Part shown: positions 1 through 8,952 of the stretch, one piece after another
Layout: the number at the start of each line of letters is the position of its first letter
How positions within the stretch are numbered: position 1 is the first letter of the stretch
Assembly: GCF_006782915.1 (NCBI RefSeq)
Contig: NZ_VCNP01000032.1
Location: forward strand, 1-64,000
Source: Streptomyces calvus
GTDB lineage: Bacteria > Actinomycetota > Actinomycetes > Streptomycetales > Streptomycetaceae
Reading direction: 5' to 3'
Length of the DNA: 64,000 nt
The notes under the pieces: generated by a model
The model's input: only the letters and a program-made list of their open reading frames with translations
Told to the model about the DNA's origin: nothing
Database searches by the model: none
Translations under genes and position numbers: made by a program

Positions 1-88
1 GTGGTGCAGTTCGCGGTGGGCCGGTTCGTGGCGGGGTGGTTCTCGGTGGACCGGTTCGTGGCGGGCCGGTTCGTGGTGGGGCGGTTCG
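1..88. repeat. short imperfect tandem repeat next to window edge
   Basis: The first 88 bases contain about five imperfect copies of a unit built on the core GGTTCGTGGCGGG (variants GGTTCTCGGTGG, GGTTCGTGGTGGG). It lies directly downstream of the stop codon of the minus-strand membrane-protein gene. A plus-strand reading is open, but it only spells a low-complexity string rich in V, G, R and F. I take it as a non-coding minisatellite-like spacer cut by the window edge. Confidence 0.5.
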
Positions 89-355
89 TCAGTCGCGCGA
101 GTGGCCGAACAGGAGTCGGTAGGCGATCAGCAGGACCAGCGAGCCACCGATCGCGGCGACCCAGGTGGTGCCGTCGTAGAAGTCCTTGGTGATCGGGTGG
201 TCGAGCCAACGGGCCGATATCCAGCCGCCGATGAACGCCCCGGCGACACCGATCAGGGTCGTGCCGACGAGGCCGCCCGGGTCGCGGCCGGGCAGCAGGA
301 ACTTCGCGATCGCTCCGGCCAACAGTCCCAGGATGATCCAGCTGATGATCGTCAT
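89..355 (-). CDS. GlsB/YeaQ/YmgE-family small membrane protein
   Basis: This is an 88-residue, very hydrophobic protein. It starts MTIISWIILGLLAGAIAK, followed by a loop with the family-typical pattern LLPGRDPGGLVGTTLIGVAG, a second membrane span with a glycine-rich face, a short polar stretch and a third span ending LLIAYRLLFGHSRD. Length and the GLLAG/GxxGTxxxGxxGAFxGG pattern fit the transglycosylase-associated/GlsB family of small stress-related membrane proteins, whose biochemical role is not established. A weak purine-rich stretch (AAGGGCAGG) sits about 8 bases before the ATG. The gene is alone on its strand here; the next gene upstream ends 77 bases away. Confidence 0.85.
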   Translation of the reverse strand: MTIISWIILGLLAGAIAKFLLPGRDPGGLVGTTLIGVAGAFIGGWISARWLDHPITKDFYDGTTWVAAIGGSLVLLIAYRLLFGHSRD

Positions 356-432
356 GCGGTGTACCTGCCCTTTCCGGCCGTGCTCGCACCATGAGGGACG
401 TCACGCGTGCGCGGGGTGGTTGCGGTGATCCG

Positions 433-1011
433 TCAGACGGGCGCCGGGTGGTCGGCGCCGTTCGTCCCGCGTCCGGGGAGTCCGGTCCAGAGGACGAGGT
501 CCATTCCGTCGTTCTCCTCCTCGTACCAGCCCGCGCCCCGGAGCCAGGTGTGCAGCCACTGGGTGAGGCCGGGGGCGTCGAGGTACCAGGCGAGGTCGGG
601 GTCGCCCGGGTTGGGTTCGAAGAGCAGGACGGGGGCCTCGGGGGTACGGCAGTCCACGCACGCGTACATGCCGCAGCCCCAGTGGGATATCGGCAGCACC
701 CCCTCGGGCCAGGGCCAGTCGGGGTCCTCGCGGCCGCCGGCGCGGTTGGCGAGGTACTGGGGCACGGCGGCGGGTTCGCCGGAGGGCGCGCTGTCCAGGA
801 GGGGCAGCAGGCCGTACGCGGGGCCGAAGCCGCCGTCCGCTATCCGCAGGTAGAGCCCGGCGAGCAGCGGCGGCAGGGGGAAGCCGAGGGCGGCTTCGGC
901 GCGGGCCAGTGTGGCCGCGTCGACGGGGTCGGGGAGTGAAGGCCAGCCCCACGGGCGGGTGTTGCGGGCTTTGTCCGCCACCTGTGTCAGCAACTGCTCG
1001 TGCTCGGTCAT
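433..1011 (-). CDS. SMI1/KNR4 (SUKH)-like protein
   Basis: This 192-residue soluble protein has, near residues 18-65, the pattern of the SMI1/KNR4 fold: a helix region with A-x-LARAEAALGFPLPPLLAGLYLRIADGGFGP, then GLLPLLDS, an aromatic-rich middle (SHWGCGMYACVDC) and a C-terminal part with DLAWYLDAPGLTQWLHTWL. Proteins of this fold are often immunity proteins or regulatory scaffolds; nothing nearby resembles a polymorphic toxin, so a housekeeping or orphan role is equally possible. Two cysteine pairs in CGMYACVDC are conspicuous. No clear ribosome binding site precedes the ATG, so the start is moderately certain. Confidence 0.65.
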   Translation of the reverse strand: MTEHEQLLTQVADKARNTRPWGWPSLPDPVDAATLARAEAALGFPLPPLLAGLYLRIADGGFGPAYGLLPLLDSAPSGEPAAVPQYLANRAGGREDPDWPWPEGVLPISHWGCGMYACVDCRTPEAPVLLFEPNPGDPDLAWYLDAPGLTQWLHTWLRGAGWYEEENDGMDLVLWTGLPGRGTNGADHPAPV

Positions 1012-1051
1012 GGGTTCATCATGCGGGCCGGCACTGACAGTCGTGCGGGCC

Positions 1052-1112
1052 TGTGGACAACCCCGGGCCTGTGGACAACCCGGCCTGCGGACATTCCCCG
1101 GATTGTGGACAA
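1052..1112 (-). promoter_or_regulatory. cluster of DnaA boxes
   Basis: Three exact copies of TTGTCCACA (read on the minus strand) lie at 1052-1060, 1070-1078 and 1104-1112, with a degenerate copy at 1086-1094 (ATGTCCGCA). Start-to-start spacing is 18, 16 and 18 bases and all are in one orientation. TTGTCCACA is the preferred Streptomyces DnaA box. The stretch is a 182-base gap between the SMI1-like gene and the yccF-like gene. I see no dnaA, dnaN or AT-rich unwinding element here, so this is not oriC but could be a DnaA titration or regulatory site. Confidence 0.6.
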
Positions 1113-1193
1113 CCGTCGCGGCGTGCGGCGGTGTCCGTGTGAGGTCGGTGATTGGTGTGAGGTCGGGGACCGCGCAGGGCCCCCGGTGCCTCG

Positions 1194-1586
1194 TCAGCGG
1201 GACGTGAACGGGCGGTCGGTCGGGACGATCTCACGGCCCAGCGGGAGCAGGGCCACCGGGATCAGCTTGAAGTTGGCGATGCCGAGCGGGATTCCGATGA
1301 TCGTGACGCACAGGAGCAGGCCGGTGACGACGTGGCCGAGCGCCAGCCACCAGCCCCCGAGCAGCAGCCACAGCACGTTGCCGATGCAGGAGGGCGCGCC
1401 CGCTCCCTGGCGTTCCACGGTGGTGCGGCCGAAGGGCCACAGGGCGTACACGCCGATGCGGAACGCTGCGATACCGAAGGGGATGCCGATGATCGTGACG
1501 CACAGGAGCAGGCCGGCGACCATGTAGCCGAGGAAAAGCCAGAATCCGCTGAAGACGAGCCATATGAGGTTGAGGAGGGTCTTCAT
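1194..1586 (-). CDS. YccF-domain membrane protein
   Basis: This 130-residue protein is built from two near-identical halves, each with a tryptophan-rich membrane span followed by the signature [18 protein letters not shown] (residues about 25-45 and 88-108). This duplicated pattern is diagnostic for the YccF domain family, inner-membrane proteins of unknown function. The halves are joined by a polar linker ([16 protein letters not shown]). The ATG overlaps the htpX stop (ATGA), so it is probably translated by coupling to htpX and is likely part of the same envelope-stress unit. Confidence 0.85.
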   Translation of the reverse strand: MKTLLNLIWLVFSGFWLFLGYMVAGLLLCVTIIGIPFGIAAFRIGVYALWPFGRTTVERQGAGAPSCIGNVLWLLLGGWWLALGHVVTGLLLCVTIIGIPLGIANFKLIPVALLPLGREIVPTDRPFTSR

Positions 1587-2446
1587 CCCTGGTGACCTGC
1601 CATCCTTTCGAGTCGGGTGATGCGTTCCGCCATCGGCGGGTGCGTGGAGAACATCTTCGACAGGCCCTGGCCCGGCCGGAACGGGTTCGCGATCATCATG
1701 TGGCTGGCCGTCTCGATGCGCGGTTCCGGGGGCAGCGGCAGCTGTTTGGTGCCGCGCTCCAGTTTGCGCAGGGCGTTGGCGAGGGCGAGGGGGTCTCCGG
1801 TGAGCTGGGCTCCGGAGGCGTCGGCCTCGTACTCCCGGGAGCGGCTGATGGCGAGTTGGATGAGGGACGCGGCGAGCGGTCCGAGGATCATGATGAGCAG
1901 CATGCCCAGCAGACCGGGTCCGTCATCGTCGTCGGAGCGGCCGATCGGGATCAGCCAGGCGAAGTTGACCAGGAACATGATCACGGAGGCGAGGGCGCCG
2001 GCGACCGAGGAGATCAGGATGTCGCGGTTGTAGACATGGCTGAGCTCGTGGCCGATGACGCCGCGCAGTTCCCGCTCGTCGAGGAGGCGCAGGATGCCTT
2101 CCGTGCAGCACACCGCGGCGTTGCGCGGGTTGCGGCCGGTGGCGAAGGCGTTGGGCGCCTCCGTCGGCGAGATGTACAGGCGGGGCATGGGCTGGCGGGC
2201 CTGGGTGGAGAGTTCGCGGACCATGCGGTACAGCCCGGGCGCCTCGAACTCGCTCACCGGGCGGGCACGCATCGCGCGTAGCGCCAGCTTGTCGCTGTTC
2301 CAGTACGCGTAGGCGTTGGTGCCCAGGGCGACCAGGACGGCGACGACGAGACCCGCGCGGCCGAAGAAGCTGCCGATGACGATGATGACTGCGGACAGTC
2401 CCCCGAGGAGGACCGCTGTCCTGAGCCCGTTGTGCCGGCGGTGCAC
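1583..2446 (-). CDS. htpX: membrane zinc metalloprotease HtpX
   Basis: HtpX is an M48-family membrane endoprotease that degrades damaged or misfolded membrane proteins, cutting on the cytoplasmic side. I placed the start at the GTG that gives [14 protein letters not shown], because GGAGGG lies 7 bases upstream; this yields 287 residues, the usual family length, whereas the longer reading adds a low-complexity leader. Two N-terminal membrane spans precede the zinc site HELSH (about residues 133-137) and the third ligand in EYEAD (about 205); two further spans surround [18 protein letters not shown] and [17 protein letters not shown]. The protein is intact. It overlaps the yccF-like gene by 4 bases and lies downstream of the partial complex I operon on the same strand, separated by a hairpin. 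Confidence 0.95.
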   Translation of the reverse strand: MHRRHNGLRTAVLLGGLSAVIIVIGSFFGRAGLVVAVLVALGTNAYAYWNSDKLALRAMRARPVSEFEAPGLYRMVRELSTQARQPMPRLYISPTEAPNAFATGRNPRNAAVCCTEGILRLLDERELRGVIGHELSHVYNRDILISSVAGALASVIMFLVNFAWLIPIGRSDDDDGPGLLGMLLIMILGPLAASLIQLAISRSREYEADASGAQLTGDPLALANALRKLERGTKQLPLPPEPRIETASHMMIANPFRPGQGLSKMFSTHPPMAERITRLERMAGHQG

Positions 2447-2513
2447 GGTACGCCCTCCAAATCGTGCGGCAGGGGGACCCTCGCTTGCTGATCTTCCTTC
2501 TGACCTGCGCTGC

Positions 2514-2544
2514 CCACTGGTCTTGTGGTGGCAACGTCCAGTGG
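2514..2544. promoter_or_regulatory. inverted repeat upstream of htpX
   Basis: CCACTGG at 2514-2520 is repeated in inverted orientation as CCAGTGG at 2538-2544, about 70 bases before the htpX GTG. A possible -35 TTGACC for minus-strand transcription lies at roughly 2560. The spacing of 17 bases between arms is compatible with a dimer operator or with chance. It does not match the HspR (HAIR) consensus. Confidence 0.3.
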
Positions 2545-2608
2545 ACCCTCCCTGATCGGTCAACGCCAGGCGAGGGGCACTAGTTCCCTTGTGCGCGCGG
2601 CGGCGGGT

Positions 2609-2633
2609 GCCACCCGTCCGGGTGACGGGTGGC
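2609..2633 (-). terminator. hairpin between nuoN2 and htpX
   Basis: A perfect 10-base stem, GCCACCCGTC (2609-2618) pairing with GACGGGTGGC (2624-2633), encloses a 5-base loop. It begins 77 bases downstream of the nuoN2 stop codon and lies about 160 bases upstream of htpX. No U-tract follows, which is usual for Streptomyces terminators. It probably ends the partial complex I transcript. Confidence 0.6.
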
Positions 2634-2709
2634 CGACCGGGTCGACGGACCGCACGCGCGTGTGCCCGGGAGGGCCGTCACGCGGGTGCGGGACGCGGCG
2701 GCGCGGTGC

Positions 2710-4209
2710 TCAGAAGAGAGCGGTGTCGGTGAAGCGGAGGACGAGCTGGGGCGCGCCGGACAGGGCGATGCCGAGGACTCCGGTGAGGGCGATCGCGACG
2801 GTGAGCGGGGCGGTGAAGCGGTGCCGGACCGGCTCGCCCTCGGGGGCGCGGAACAGCAGGGCCGTCCACTGGAGGTAGTAGACCAGCGCGATGACGACGT
2901 TGACGGCCATGACGACGGCGAGCCAGCCCAGTCCGGCGTCGACGGCCGCGGAGAACACGGTGACCTTGGCGAACAGGCCGATGATGCCCGGCGGGAGTCC
3001 GGCCAGGCAGAGCAGGAAGAAGCCCATCAGGAGCGCGGTGAGCGGACTGGCGGCGTACAGGCCGCGGTAGTCGGCGACGCGGTTGCGGCGGTGCGTGCGG
3101 CCCACCACGGCGGCCACGGCGAACGCGCCGAGGTTCACGGCGCCGTACATGAGGGCGTAGGCGAGGGTGGAGCCGATCGCCTGCTCGGCGTCGTCGGTGT
3201 ACGCGGCGGCGGCGATCGGGACGAGGAGGTAGCCGGCCTGGCCGACGGAGGACCAGGCGAGCAGGCGTACCGCGCTGTACGCGCGCGCGGCCTGCTGCCG
3301 CAGCGCACCGACGTTGCCGACGGTCATGGTGAGCGCGGCCAGCACGGCGAGTGCCGGGCCCCAGACGTCGGCGTACGACGGGAGGGCGACGACGGTGACG
3401 AGGATCAGGCCGGAGAAGCCGACCGCCTTGCCGATGACCGACAGGTACGCGGCGATCGGCAGCGGGGCGCCCACATAGGTGTCGGGCACCCAGAAGTGGA
3501 AGGGGACGGCGGCGGTCTTGAAGGCGAAGCCGACGAGGGTGAGGACGACTCCGGCCTGGGCGAGGGTGTGGAGCTGTCCGTCGACGTCCTGGATGCGCTC
3601 GGCGACCAGGGTGAGGTGGAGGGTGCCGGTGGCGGCGTAGACGAAGCTGATGCCCAGCAGGCTGACCGCGGTGGCGGTGACCGAGGACAGGAAGAACTTC
3701 AGGGCCGCCTCGGAGGACTTCCGGTCGCCGTGGCGCAGGCCGACCAGGGCGAAGGCGGGCAGCGAGGCGACCTCCAGGGCGACGATCAGGGTCGCGAGGT
3801 CGCGGGAGGCGGGCAGGAGGGCGGCGCCGGCCGCGGAGGACAGGAACAGGAACCAGTACTCGCCCTCGGGGAGCCGCTTGTTCTCGTCCTTGAGGGCGGT
3901 GACCGACAGCAGGGCGGCCAGGAGGGCGCCGCCGAGCACCAGGAACTGGATGACGAGGGTGAAGCGGTCCGCGGTGTAGCTGCACACGCCGGTGTCGCCG
4001 ACCAGGCAGAAGGTGCTGCGGTCGGCGTCGAGGAGGGGCAGCAGCATGAGCGCGGCCGCGGCGAGTCCGGCGACCGAGAGCCAGCCGAGGAGCGGTTTGC
4101 GGTGCTCGCCGACGAAGAGGTCGGCGACGAGGACGACGAGTCCGACGACCGCCGCGATGGTGGGCGGCGCGATGGCCAGCCAGTCGACGGACTGGACGAG
4201 GGAGCTCAT
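2710..4209 (-). CDS. nuoN2: complex I subunit NuoN (second copy)
   Basis: NuoN is one of three antiporter-like membrane subunits of type I NADH dehydrogenase, carrying half-channels for proton translocation. The 499-residue protein starts MSSLVQSVDWLAIAPP with an ATG overlapping the end of nuoM2 (ATGA) and preceded by AGGAGG. The proton-translocation core is present: the transmembrane Glu in IVALEVASLP, and the lysine-bearing GFAFKTAAVPFHFWVPDTYVGAPLP; a RLLAWSSVGQAGYLL segment also matches the family. It is the last gene of the 10-gene minus-strand operon and is followed by a hairpin. It is clearly diverged from the nuoN at 55-56.7 kb (for example AWSSVGQAG versus AYSSIAHAG). Confidence 0.92.
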   Translation of the reverse strand: MSSLVQSVDWLAIAPPTIAAVVGLVVLVADLFVGEHRKPLLGWLSVAGLAAAALMLLPLLDADRSTFCLVGDTGVCSYTADRFTLVIQFLVLGGALLAALLSVTALKDENKRLPEGEYWFLFLSSAAGAALLPASRDLATLIVALEVASLPAFALVGLRHGDRKSSEAALKFFLSSVTATAVSLLGISFVYAATGTLHLTLVAERIQDVDGQLHTLAQAGVVLTLVGFAFKTAAVPFHFWVPDTYVGAPLPIAAYLSVIGKAVGFSGLILVTVVALPSYADVWGPALAVLAALTMTVGNVGALRQQAARAYSAVRLLAWSSVGQAGYLLVPIAAAAYTDDAEQAIGSTLAYALMYGAVNLGAFAVAAVVGRTHRRNRVADYRGLYAASPLTALLMGFFLLCLAGLPPGIIGLFAKVTVFSAAVDAGLGWLAVVMAVNVVIALVYYLQWTALLFRAPEGEPVRHRFTAPLTVAIALTGVLGIALSGAPQLVLRFTDTALF

Positions 4210-5780
4210 CGGGTGCCTCCTGCGAGGAGCTGCTGCACGGCCGGGTCGGTCAGCCCGAGGAGGGCCTTGGGCCACAGCCCGGCGACGACGGTGAGGACGA
4301 CGAGCGGGGTCCAGGCCGCGTACTCGTAGCCGCGCACGTCGGTGAGGTGCGGCGCGTCCTGCGGTACGGCGCCCATGCAGACCCTGCGGACCACGACCAG
4401 CAGGTAGGCGGCGGTCAGCAGGGTGCCGAACGCGCCGATCGCCATGAAGGTGAGGAAGGCGGGGCGGCTGAGCCCGTCGGCGGGGTCGAACGCGCCGAAC
4501 AGGGCGAGCATCTCGCCCCAGAAGCCGGCGAGGCCGGGCAGGCCGAGGGAGGCGACGGCGCCGAAGGCGAGCAGGCCGCCGAGGCGCGGTGCCCGGCCGT
4601 AGAGGGCGGCGCCGGTCTGCTCGGCGAGCGCGTCGAGGTCGGTGCTGCCGGTGCGTTCCTTGAGGGCGCCGACGAGGAAGAACAGCAGGCCGGTGATGAG
4701 ACCGTGGGCGATGTTGGCGAACAGGGCGCCGTTGACGCCGGTCGGCGTCATGGTCGCGATGCCGAGCAGGACGAAGCCCATGTGGCCGACGGAGGAGTAG
4801 GCGATGAGGCGCTTGAGGTCGCCCTTCGCGCCCCGCTGGGCGAGGGCCAGACAGGCGAGCGATCCGTAGACGATGCCGACGACGGCGAAGGCGGCCAGGT
4901 AGGGCGCGAAGGTGCGCAGGCCGTCCGGCGCTGCGGGCAGCAGGACCCGGACGAACCCGTACGTGCCCATCTTCAGCAGGACGCCGGCCAGCAGGACCGA
5001 GCCGACGGTCGGCGCGGCGGTGTGGGCGTCGGGCAGCCAGCTGTGCAGCGGCCACATCGGGGTCTTCACCGCGAGCCCGATCCCGACCGCCAGAACGGCG
5101 ATGACCTGCACGGACGTGGTCAGTGACCGGCCGTTGTCAGTGGCGAGTGCCACCATGTCGAACGTGCCCGCGCTGATGCCGATCAGCAGCAGGCCGAGCA
5201 GCATGACCACGGAGCCGAGCAGCGTGTAGAGGATGAACCTCCAGGCGGCCTCGGCCCGTCCCTCGCCGCCCCAGCGGGCGATGAGGAAGTACATCGGGAC
5301 GAGGACCATCTCGAAGGCGAGGAAGAACAGGATCAGGTCGAGGACGGCGAAGGTCGCCAGGGTGCCGGACTCGAGGACGAGCAGCAGGGCGACGAAGGCC
5401 TTCGGGGAGGGGCCCGCGGGCGGCTTGAAGTACGAGTAGAGGGCGCTGAGGAAGGTCAGCAGCGCGGTCAGGACCAGAAGGGGGAGGGAAATGCCGTCGG
5501 TGCCGAGGTGGATCCGCACGTCGAGTGCGGGGATCCAGCTGATGTCGGTCGTGGCCTGCATCTTCGACGGCTGGTCGTGGTCGAAGCCGAGCGCGAGGAC
5601 GACCGCCGCGACAAGGACCGCACCGGTGACGGTGACGCCGTGGCGGAGCACGGCCTGCTCGGGTGACCTCCCCTTCAGTCCGGGCGGGGCCGGCAGGAGA
5701 GCGGCGGCGGCGCCGAGGAGCGGGCCGACGACGAGGAACGCCAGAAGGAACTGCATCACGGACTCGTTGATATCGATCAC
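4206..5780 (-). CDS. nuoM2: complex I subunit NuoM (second copy)
   Basis: This 524-residue antiporter-like subunit of the membrane arm starts with GTG 6 bases after the nuoL2 stop; a second candidate start is MQFLLAFLV at residue 9. Family hallmarks are LGTDGISLPLLVLTALLTFLSALYS, the membrane Glu in FLAFEMVLVPMYFLI, and the lysine-containing AVKTPMWPLHSWLPDAHTAAPT, then RLIAYSSVGHMGFVLLG. All residues expected for proton transfer are retained. Coding overlaps with nuoN2 indicate translational coupling. Nothing suggests decay. Confidence 0.92.
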   Translation of the reverse strand: MIDINESVMQFLLAFLVVGPLLGAAAALLPAPPGLKGRSPEQAVLRHGVTVTGAVLVAAVVLALGFDHDQPSKMQATTDISWIPALDVRIHLGTDGISLPLLVLTALLTFLSALYSYFKPPAGPSPKAFVALLLVLESGTLATFAVLDLILFFLAFEMVLVPMYFLIARWGGEGRAEAAWRFILYTLLGSVVMLLGLLLIGISAGTFDMVALATDNGRSLTTSVQVIAVLAVGIGLAVKTPMWPLHSWLPDAHTAAPTVGSVLLAGVLLKMGTYGFVRVLLPAAPDGLRTFAPYLAAFAVVGIVYGSLACLALAQRGAKGDLKRLIAYSSVGHMGFVLLGIATMTPTGVNGALFANIAHGLITGLLFFLVGALKERTGSTDLDALAEQTGAALYGRAPRLGGLLAFGAVASLGLPGLAGFWGEMLALFGAFDPADGLSRPAFLTFMAIGAFGTLLTAAYLLVVVRRVCMGAVPQDAPHLTDVRGYEYAAWTPLVVLTVVAGLWPKALLGLTDPAVQQLLAGGTR

Positions 5781-5786
5781 GCCTGC

Positions 5787-7781
5787 TCACGCTCCCGTGG
5801 CGACGAGGACGGCGGCGACCGCGAGGACGACGGTGCCGGCGAGCAGCGCGCTCACATAGGTCTGCAGATTGCCGGTCTGGGCCCGGCGTACGGCGGCGCC
5901 CAGCCAGCGGGGCAGCGTGCCGGCGCCGCGTACGTAGGTCTCGACGACCTCGCGGTCGAGGAACCGGACGAGGCGCGCGCCGGCCCGGACCGGGCGGACG
6001 AACAGGGCCGAGTACACGGCGTCCAGGTGGAAGCCGGCGGCTGCGGGCCGGTGCAGCGGGCCGAGGAGCAGCCGCCCGGGGTCGGACGGGTCGGGCGCGT
6101 AGGCGATGTCTCCGTAGGCCGGTTCGTGGCCGGCGATGGCCTCCGCCTCGACCTGCCCGGCGTCGCCGCCGGGGTGGGCGGCGACGGCACCGAGCGGGAC
6201 GCGGGCGGCGTGCGCGGTGGTGTGCCGCCAGGCGCCGTAGGTGACGAGGCCGCCGGCCAGGGCCACGCCCGTGCCGAGTACGGAGGTGGTGAGGGTCGGG
6301 GTCAGGTCGTGGCCGTCGAACCAGTCGGGCAGGACGCGGAACGCGAAGCCGCCGAGCGCCAGTGACGGCACGGCGAGCACCCACAGCACGGCGGTCATCG
6401 TCAGCGGCTGCCTGCCGTGGTCCGGGGCCTCGGTGCCGTGGCCGCGGAAGGCCAGCAGCCACAGGCGCGTGGCGTAGGCCGCGGTGAGCAGGGCGGTGAG
6501 CAGTCCGGCGAGGAGGACGATCCAGCCGGCCGCGGCCGGGGCGTGCTCGGTGTGGCCGGTGACGACGTGCTCGGCGACGCCGAGGACGGCCTCCTTGGAG
6601 AAGAATCCGCTGAACGGCGGGATCGCGGCGAGCGCGAGGAGCGCCACGGTCATCGTCCAGTAGGCGTCGGGGACGCGGTCGCGCAGGCGGCCCATGCGGG
6701 ACATGGCGGCCAGCGAGTTGGTGCCGGCGGCGTGGATGATCACGCCGGCGGCGAGGAACAGCAGCGCCTTGAAGGCGCCGTGGGACAGGAGGTGGAAGAC
6801 GGCGGCGCCGCGGTCGGCGACGGCGAGGGCGCCGGTCATGTAGCCGAGCTGGCCGATCGTCGAGTAGGCGAGGACGCGTTTGATGTCGTCCTGGGCGAGT
6901 GCGGCGAGCGCGGAGCCGGCCATGGTGACGGCGGCCATGACGGCGAGGACGACCATCGCGGCCTGCGAGGCCTCGAAGAGCGGGAGGAGACGGGCGATGA
7001 AGTAGACGCCGGCGGCGACCATCGTCGCGGCGTGGATCAGCGCGGAGACGGGCGTCGGGCCCGCCATCGCGTCGGGGAGCCAGGTGTGCAGCGGGAACTG
7101 CGCCGACTTTCCGGCCACGCCCGCCAGGAGCAGCAGGGCGATGAGTGTGGGGTGTTCGATGCCGCCGTTCGCGACGGCGCCGAGGATGCGGGTGATGCGG
7201 AAGGACCCGGCGTCGCCGGCGAGGGCGAACAGGCCGATGAGGAAGGGGACGTCGCCGAGCTTGGTGACCAGGAAGGCCTTGAGGGAGGCGGCGCGGGCCT
7301 CCCGGGTCTCCCAGTAGTGGCCGACGAGGAAGTACGAGCAGATGCCCATGACTTCCCAGCCGACCAGCAGGACCATCAGGTCGCCGGAGTAGACGACCAG
7401 GAGCATCGCGGAGGTGAACAGGGAGACGAGGGCCGCGTAGGAGGGGTAGCGCGGGTCGTCGCGCAGGTAGCCCGTCGAGTAGATCTGCACGCAGGTGGCG
7501 ACGGTGGCGACGAGTACGGCGGTGAGGGCCGCGAAGCCGTCGATGTGCAGGGCGAGTTCGATGGGGACGGAGCCGGTGGGGGTGAGCTCGGTGGCCGCGT
7601 CCACGGCGTTGTCGCCGCCCTGGCGTGCGGCGACCACGGCCGCCAGCACGAGGGAGGCGAGCGTCGGCAGGACGGCGAGCGGGCGGACGAACCCGGGGGC
7701 CGTGCGGCCCAGGAGCAGTCCGGTGAGCGCGCCGAGGAACGGCAGGACGGGGACGAGGACGGCGAGGGTGGTCGTGGTCAC
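5787..7781 (-). CDS. nuoL2: complex I subunit NuoL (second copy)
   Basis: NuoL is the distal antiporter-like subunit with a C-terminal lateral helix. The 664-residue product has the N-terminal proton-antiport domain ([38 protein letters not shown]), the Glu region [20 protein letters not shown], and the lysine region [41 protein letters not shown]. After residue 440 follow the late helices and a hydrophilic stretch ([28 protein letters not shown]) before a terminal helix. The GTG start overlaps the nuoK2 stop (GTGA). Length is close to the first copy (654), so this is a full subunit rather than a truncated antiporter. Confidence 0.93.
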   Translation of the reverse strand: MTTTTLAVLVPVLPFLGALTGLLLGRTAPGFVRPLAVLPTLASLVLAAVVAARQGGDNAVDAATELTPTGSVPIELALHIDGFAALTAVLVATVATCVQIYSTGYLRDDPRYPSYAALVSLFTSAMLLVVYSGDLMVLLVGWEVMGICSYFLVGHYWETREARAASLKAFLVTKLGDVPFLIGLFALAGDAGSFRITRILGAVANGGIEHPTLIALLLLAGVAGKSAQFPLHTWLPDAMAGPTPVSALIHAATMVAAGVYFIARLLPLFEASQAAMVVLAVMAAVTMAGSALAALAQDDIKRVLAYSTIGQLGYMTGALAVADRGAAVFHLLSHGAFKALLFLAAGVIIHAAGTNSLAAMSRMGRLRDRVPDAYWTMTVALLALAAIPPFSGFFSKEAVLGVAEHVVTGHTEHAPAAAGWIVLLAGLLTALLTAAYATRLWLLAFRGHGTEAPDHGRQPLTMTAVLWVLAVPSLALGGFAFRVLPDWFDGHDLTPTLTTSVLGTGVALAGGLVTYGAWRHTTAHAARVPLGAVAAHPGGDAGQVEAEAIAGHEPAYGDIAYAPDPSDPGRLLLGPLHRPAAAGFHLDAVYSALFVRPVRAGARLVRFLDREVVETYVRGAGTLPRWLGAAVRRAQTGNLQTYVSALLAGTVVLAVAAVLVATGA

Positions 7782-8185
7782 GCGGTGGCCTCAGCCTTCT
7801 CGGCGGCCGCCTTGGTCGCGGAGGCGTCGCTGTCGGTCGCGTCGCCGTCGGGGTGATCGGGGTCGTGCCCCTCGGCGGTGTCGCGGAGCTTGTCGATGTC
7901 CGAGGTGCCGCGGTTGCGGTACACGGCGAGGACGATCGCCAGGCCGATGCCGATCTCGGCGGCGGCGATGGCGATGGTGAACAGGGTCAGGGCCTGGCCG
8001 GAGTGCAGGGTCTCCTCGGCGGTCCGGCTGAGCCAGACGTCGAAGGCGACCAGGTTCAGGTTGACGGCGTTGAGCATCAGCTCGACCGACATCAGGACCA
8101 GGATCGCGTTGCGGCGGGCGAGGACGCCGTACAGGCCGGTGCAGAAGAGGAGGGCGGACAGGACGGCGGGGTAGGCGAGGTGCAT
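7778..8185 (-). CDS. nuoK2: complex I subunit NuoK (second copy)
   Basis: NuoK is a small three-helix subunit. The start [22 protein letters not shown] is fixed by a one-base overlap with the nuoJ2 stop (TGATG). The buried glutamates needed for proton transfer are in [16 protein letters not shown] and [12 protein letters not shown]. At 135 residues it is about 35 longer than the first copy (99): the excess is a hydrophilic tail rich in D, A, K and E after [12 protein letters not shown], another case in this operon of subunits carrying polar extensions. Confidence 0.92.
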   Translation of the reverse strand: MHLAYPAVLSALLFCTGLYGVLARRNAILVLMSVELMLNAVNLNLVAFDVWLSRTAEETLHSGQALTLFTIAIAAAEIGIGLAIVLAVYRNRGTSDIDKLRDTAEGHDPDHPDGDATDSDASATKAAAEKAEATA

Positions 8186-8952
8186 CAGCGGGCCCCTTCC
8201 GTGTCGCGCCGGGTGTCGGTTCCGCCGGGGGTGTCCGGGGCGGTGGAGGCCGGGGCGGTGGCCGCGGCATCGGCTTCGGGCCGGGCCTCGGCTTTGGCCT
8301 TGCGGGACAGGACGATCGCGCCGACGAGGGCGGCGAGGAGGAGGACGGACAGGGCCTCGAAGGGAAGGACCCAGTGCTGGAACAGGCTCGCGCCGGTCAC
8401 CTCGGTGGAGCCGGCGGGGGCGCCGTCCAGGTCGATCCAGGTGGTGCGGAAGGCGTCGACGACCACCCACACCAGGGCAGCGGCGGCGACGACGGCCACG
8501 GCGAGGGCGACCGGGCGGTTGCCGGAGTCGGCGTCCGGTGAACGGCCGATGGGGGCCCTGGTGAGCATCAGCCCGAACAGGAGGAGGACGACGACGGAAC
8601 CGACGTAGATGAGGACCTGCACCCAGGCGATGAACTCGGCCGTGAGCAGCAGGTATTCGACGGCCAGGCCGCCGAGGGCCACCACCAGCCACAGGGCGGC
8701 GTGCACCAGCTGCCGGGTGGTGACGGTGATGACGGCGGCGCCGAAGGTGACCAGGCCGACGAGGAGGAAGGCGATCTCGACGCCGGTCGGGGAGAGGAAA
8801 CCGCGGGACTCGGCCGCCAGGTGCGCGGTGCCGGTCACCAGGTTCGTGGTGCGAGTCACCAGGTTCGTGGTGCCCGTCGCGAGATCCGTGGTGCCGGTCG
8901 TGAGATGCGTGGTGCCGGTCGTGAGGCTGCCGACGGTCGCTGCGAGGGTCAT
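8185..8952 (-). CDS. nuoJ2: complex I subunit NuoJ (second copy) with repeat leader
   Basis: The core of this 255-residue protein, from about residue 50 ([24 protein letters not shown]), matches NuoJ: five predicted membrane spans with the [19 protein letters not shown] segment that contains the family pi-bulge region. Before it lies a leader of five copies of a 7-residue repeat of the form xxL(T/V/A)T(G/R)T. The stated ATG overlaps nuoI2 (ATGA), so the leader appears to be translated; an internal start nearer SPTGVE cannot be excluded because the repeat could also be ribosome-tolerated spacer. The C-terminus is again rich in A, P, D and T. Confidence 0.88.
   Translation of the reverse strand: MTLAATVGSLTTGTTHLTTGTTDLATGTTNLVTRTTNLVTGTAHLAAESRGFLSPTGVEIAFLLVGLVTFGAAVITVTTRQLVHAALWLVVALGGLAVEYLLLTAEFIAWVQVLIYVGSVVVLLLFGLMLTRAPIGRSPDADSGNRPVALAVAVVAAAALVWVVVDAFRTTWIDLDGAPAGSTEVTGASLFQHWVLPFEALSVLLLAALVGAIVLSRKAKAEARPEADAAATAPASTAPDTPGGTDTRRDTEGAR
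8827..8931 (-). repeat. 21-bp tandem repeats inside nuoJ2
   Basis: Five 21-base units related to TTCGTGGTGCCGGTCACCAGG encode the heptapeptide repeats at residues 8-42 of NuoJ2. The unit length is a multiple of three, so unit gain or loss keeps the frame. Confidence 0.75.

Noticed and set aside
1052..1112. Chromosomal replication origin
   Set aside because: Only four boxes, no AT-rich unwinding region and no dnaA/dnaN/gyrB neighbours.
2678..3985. Long arginine/proline-rich reading on the minus strand over nuoN2
   Set aside because: Composition is that of an out-of-frame GC-rich shadow; nuoN2 occupies the true frame.
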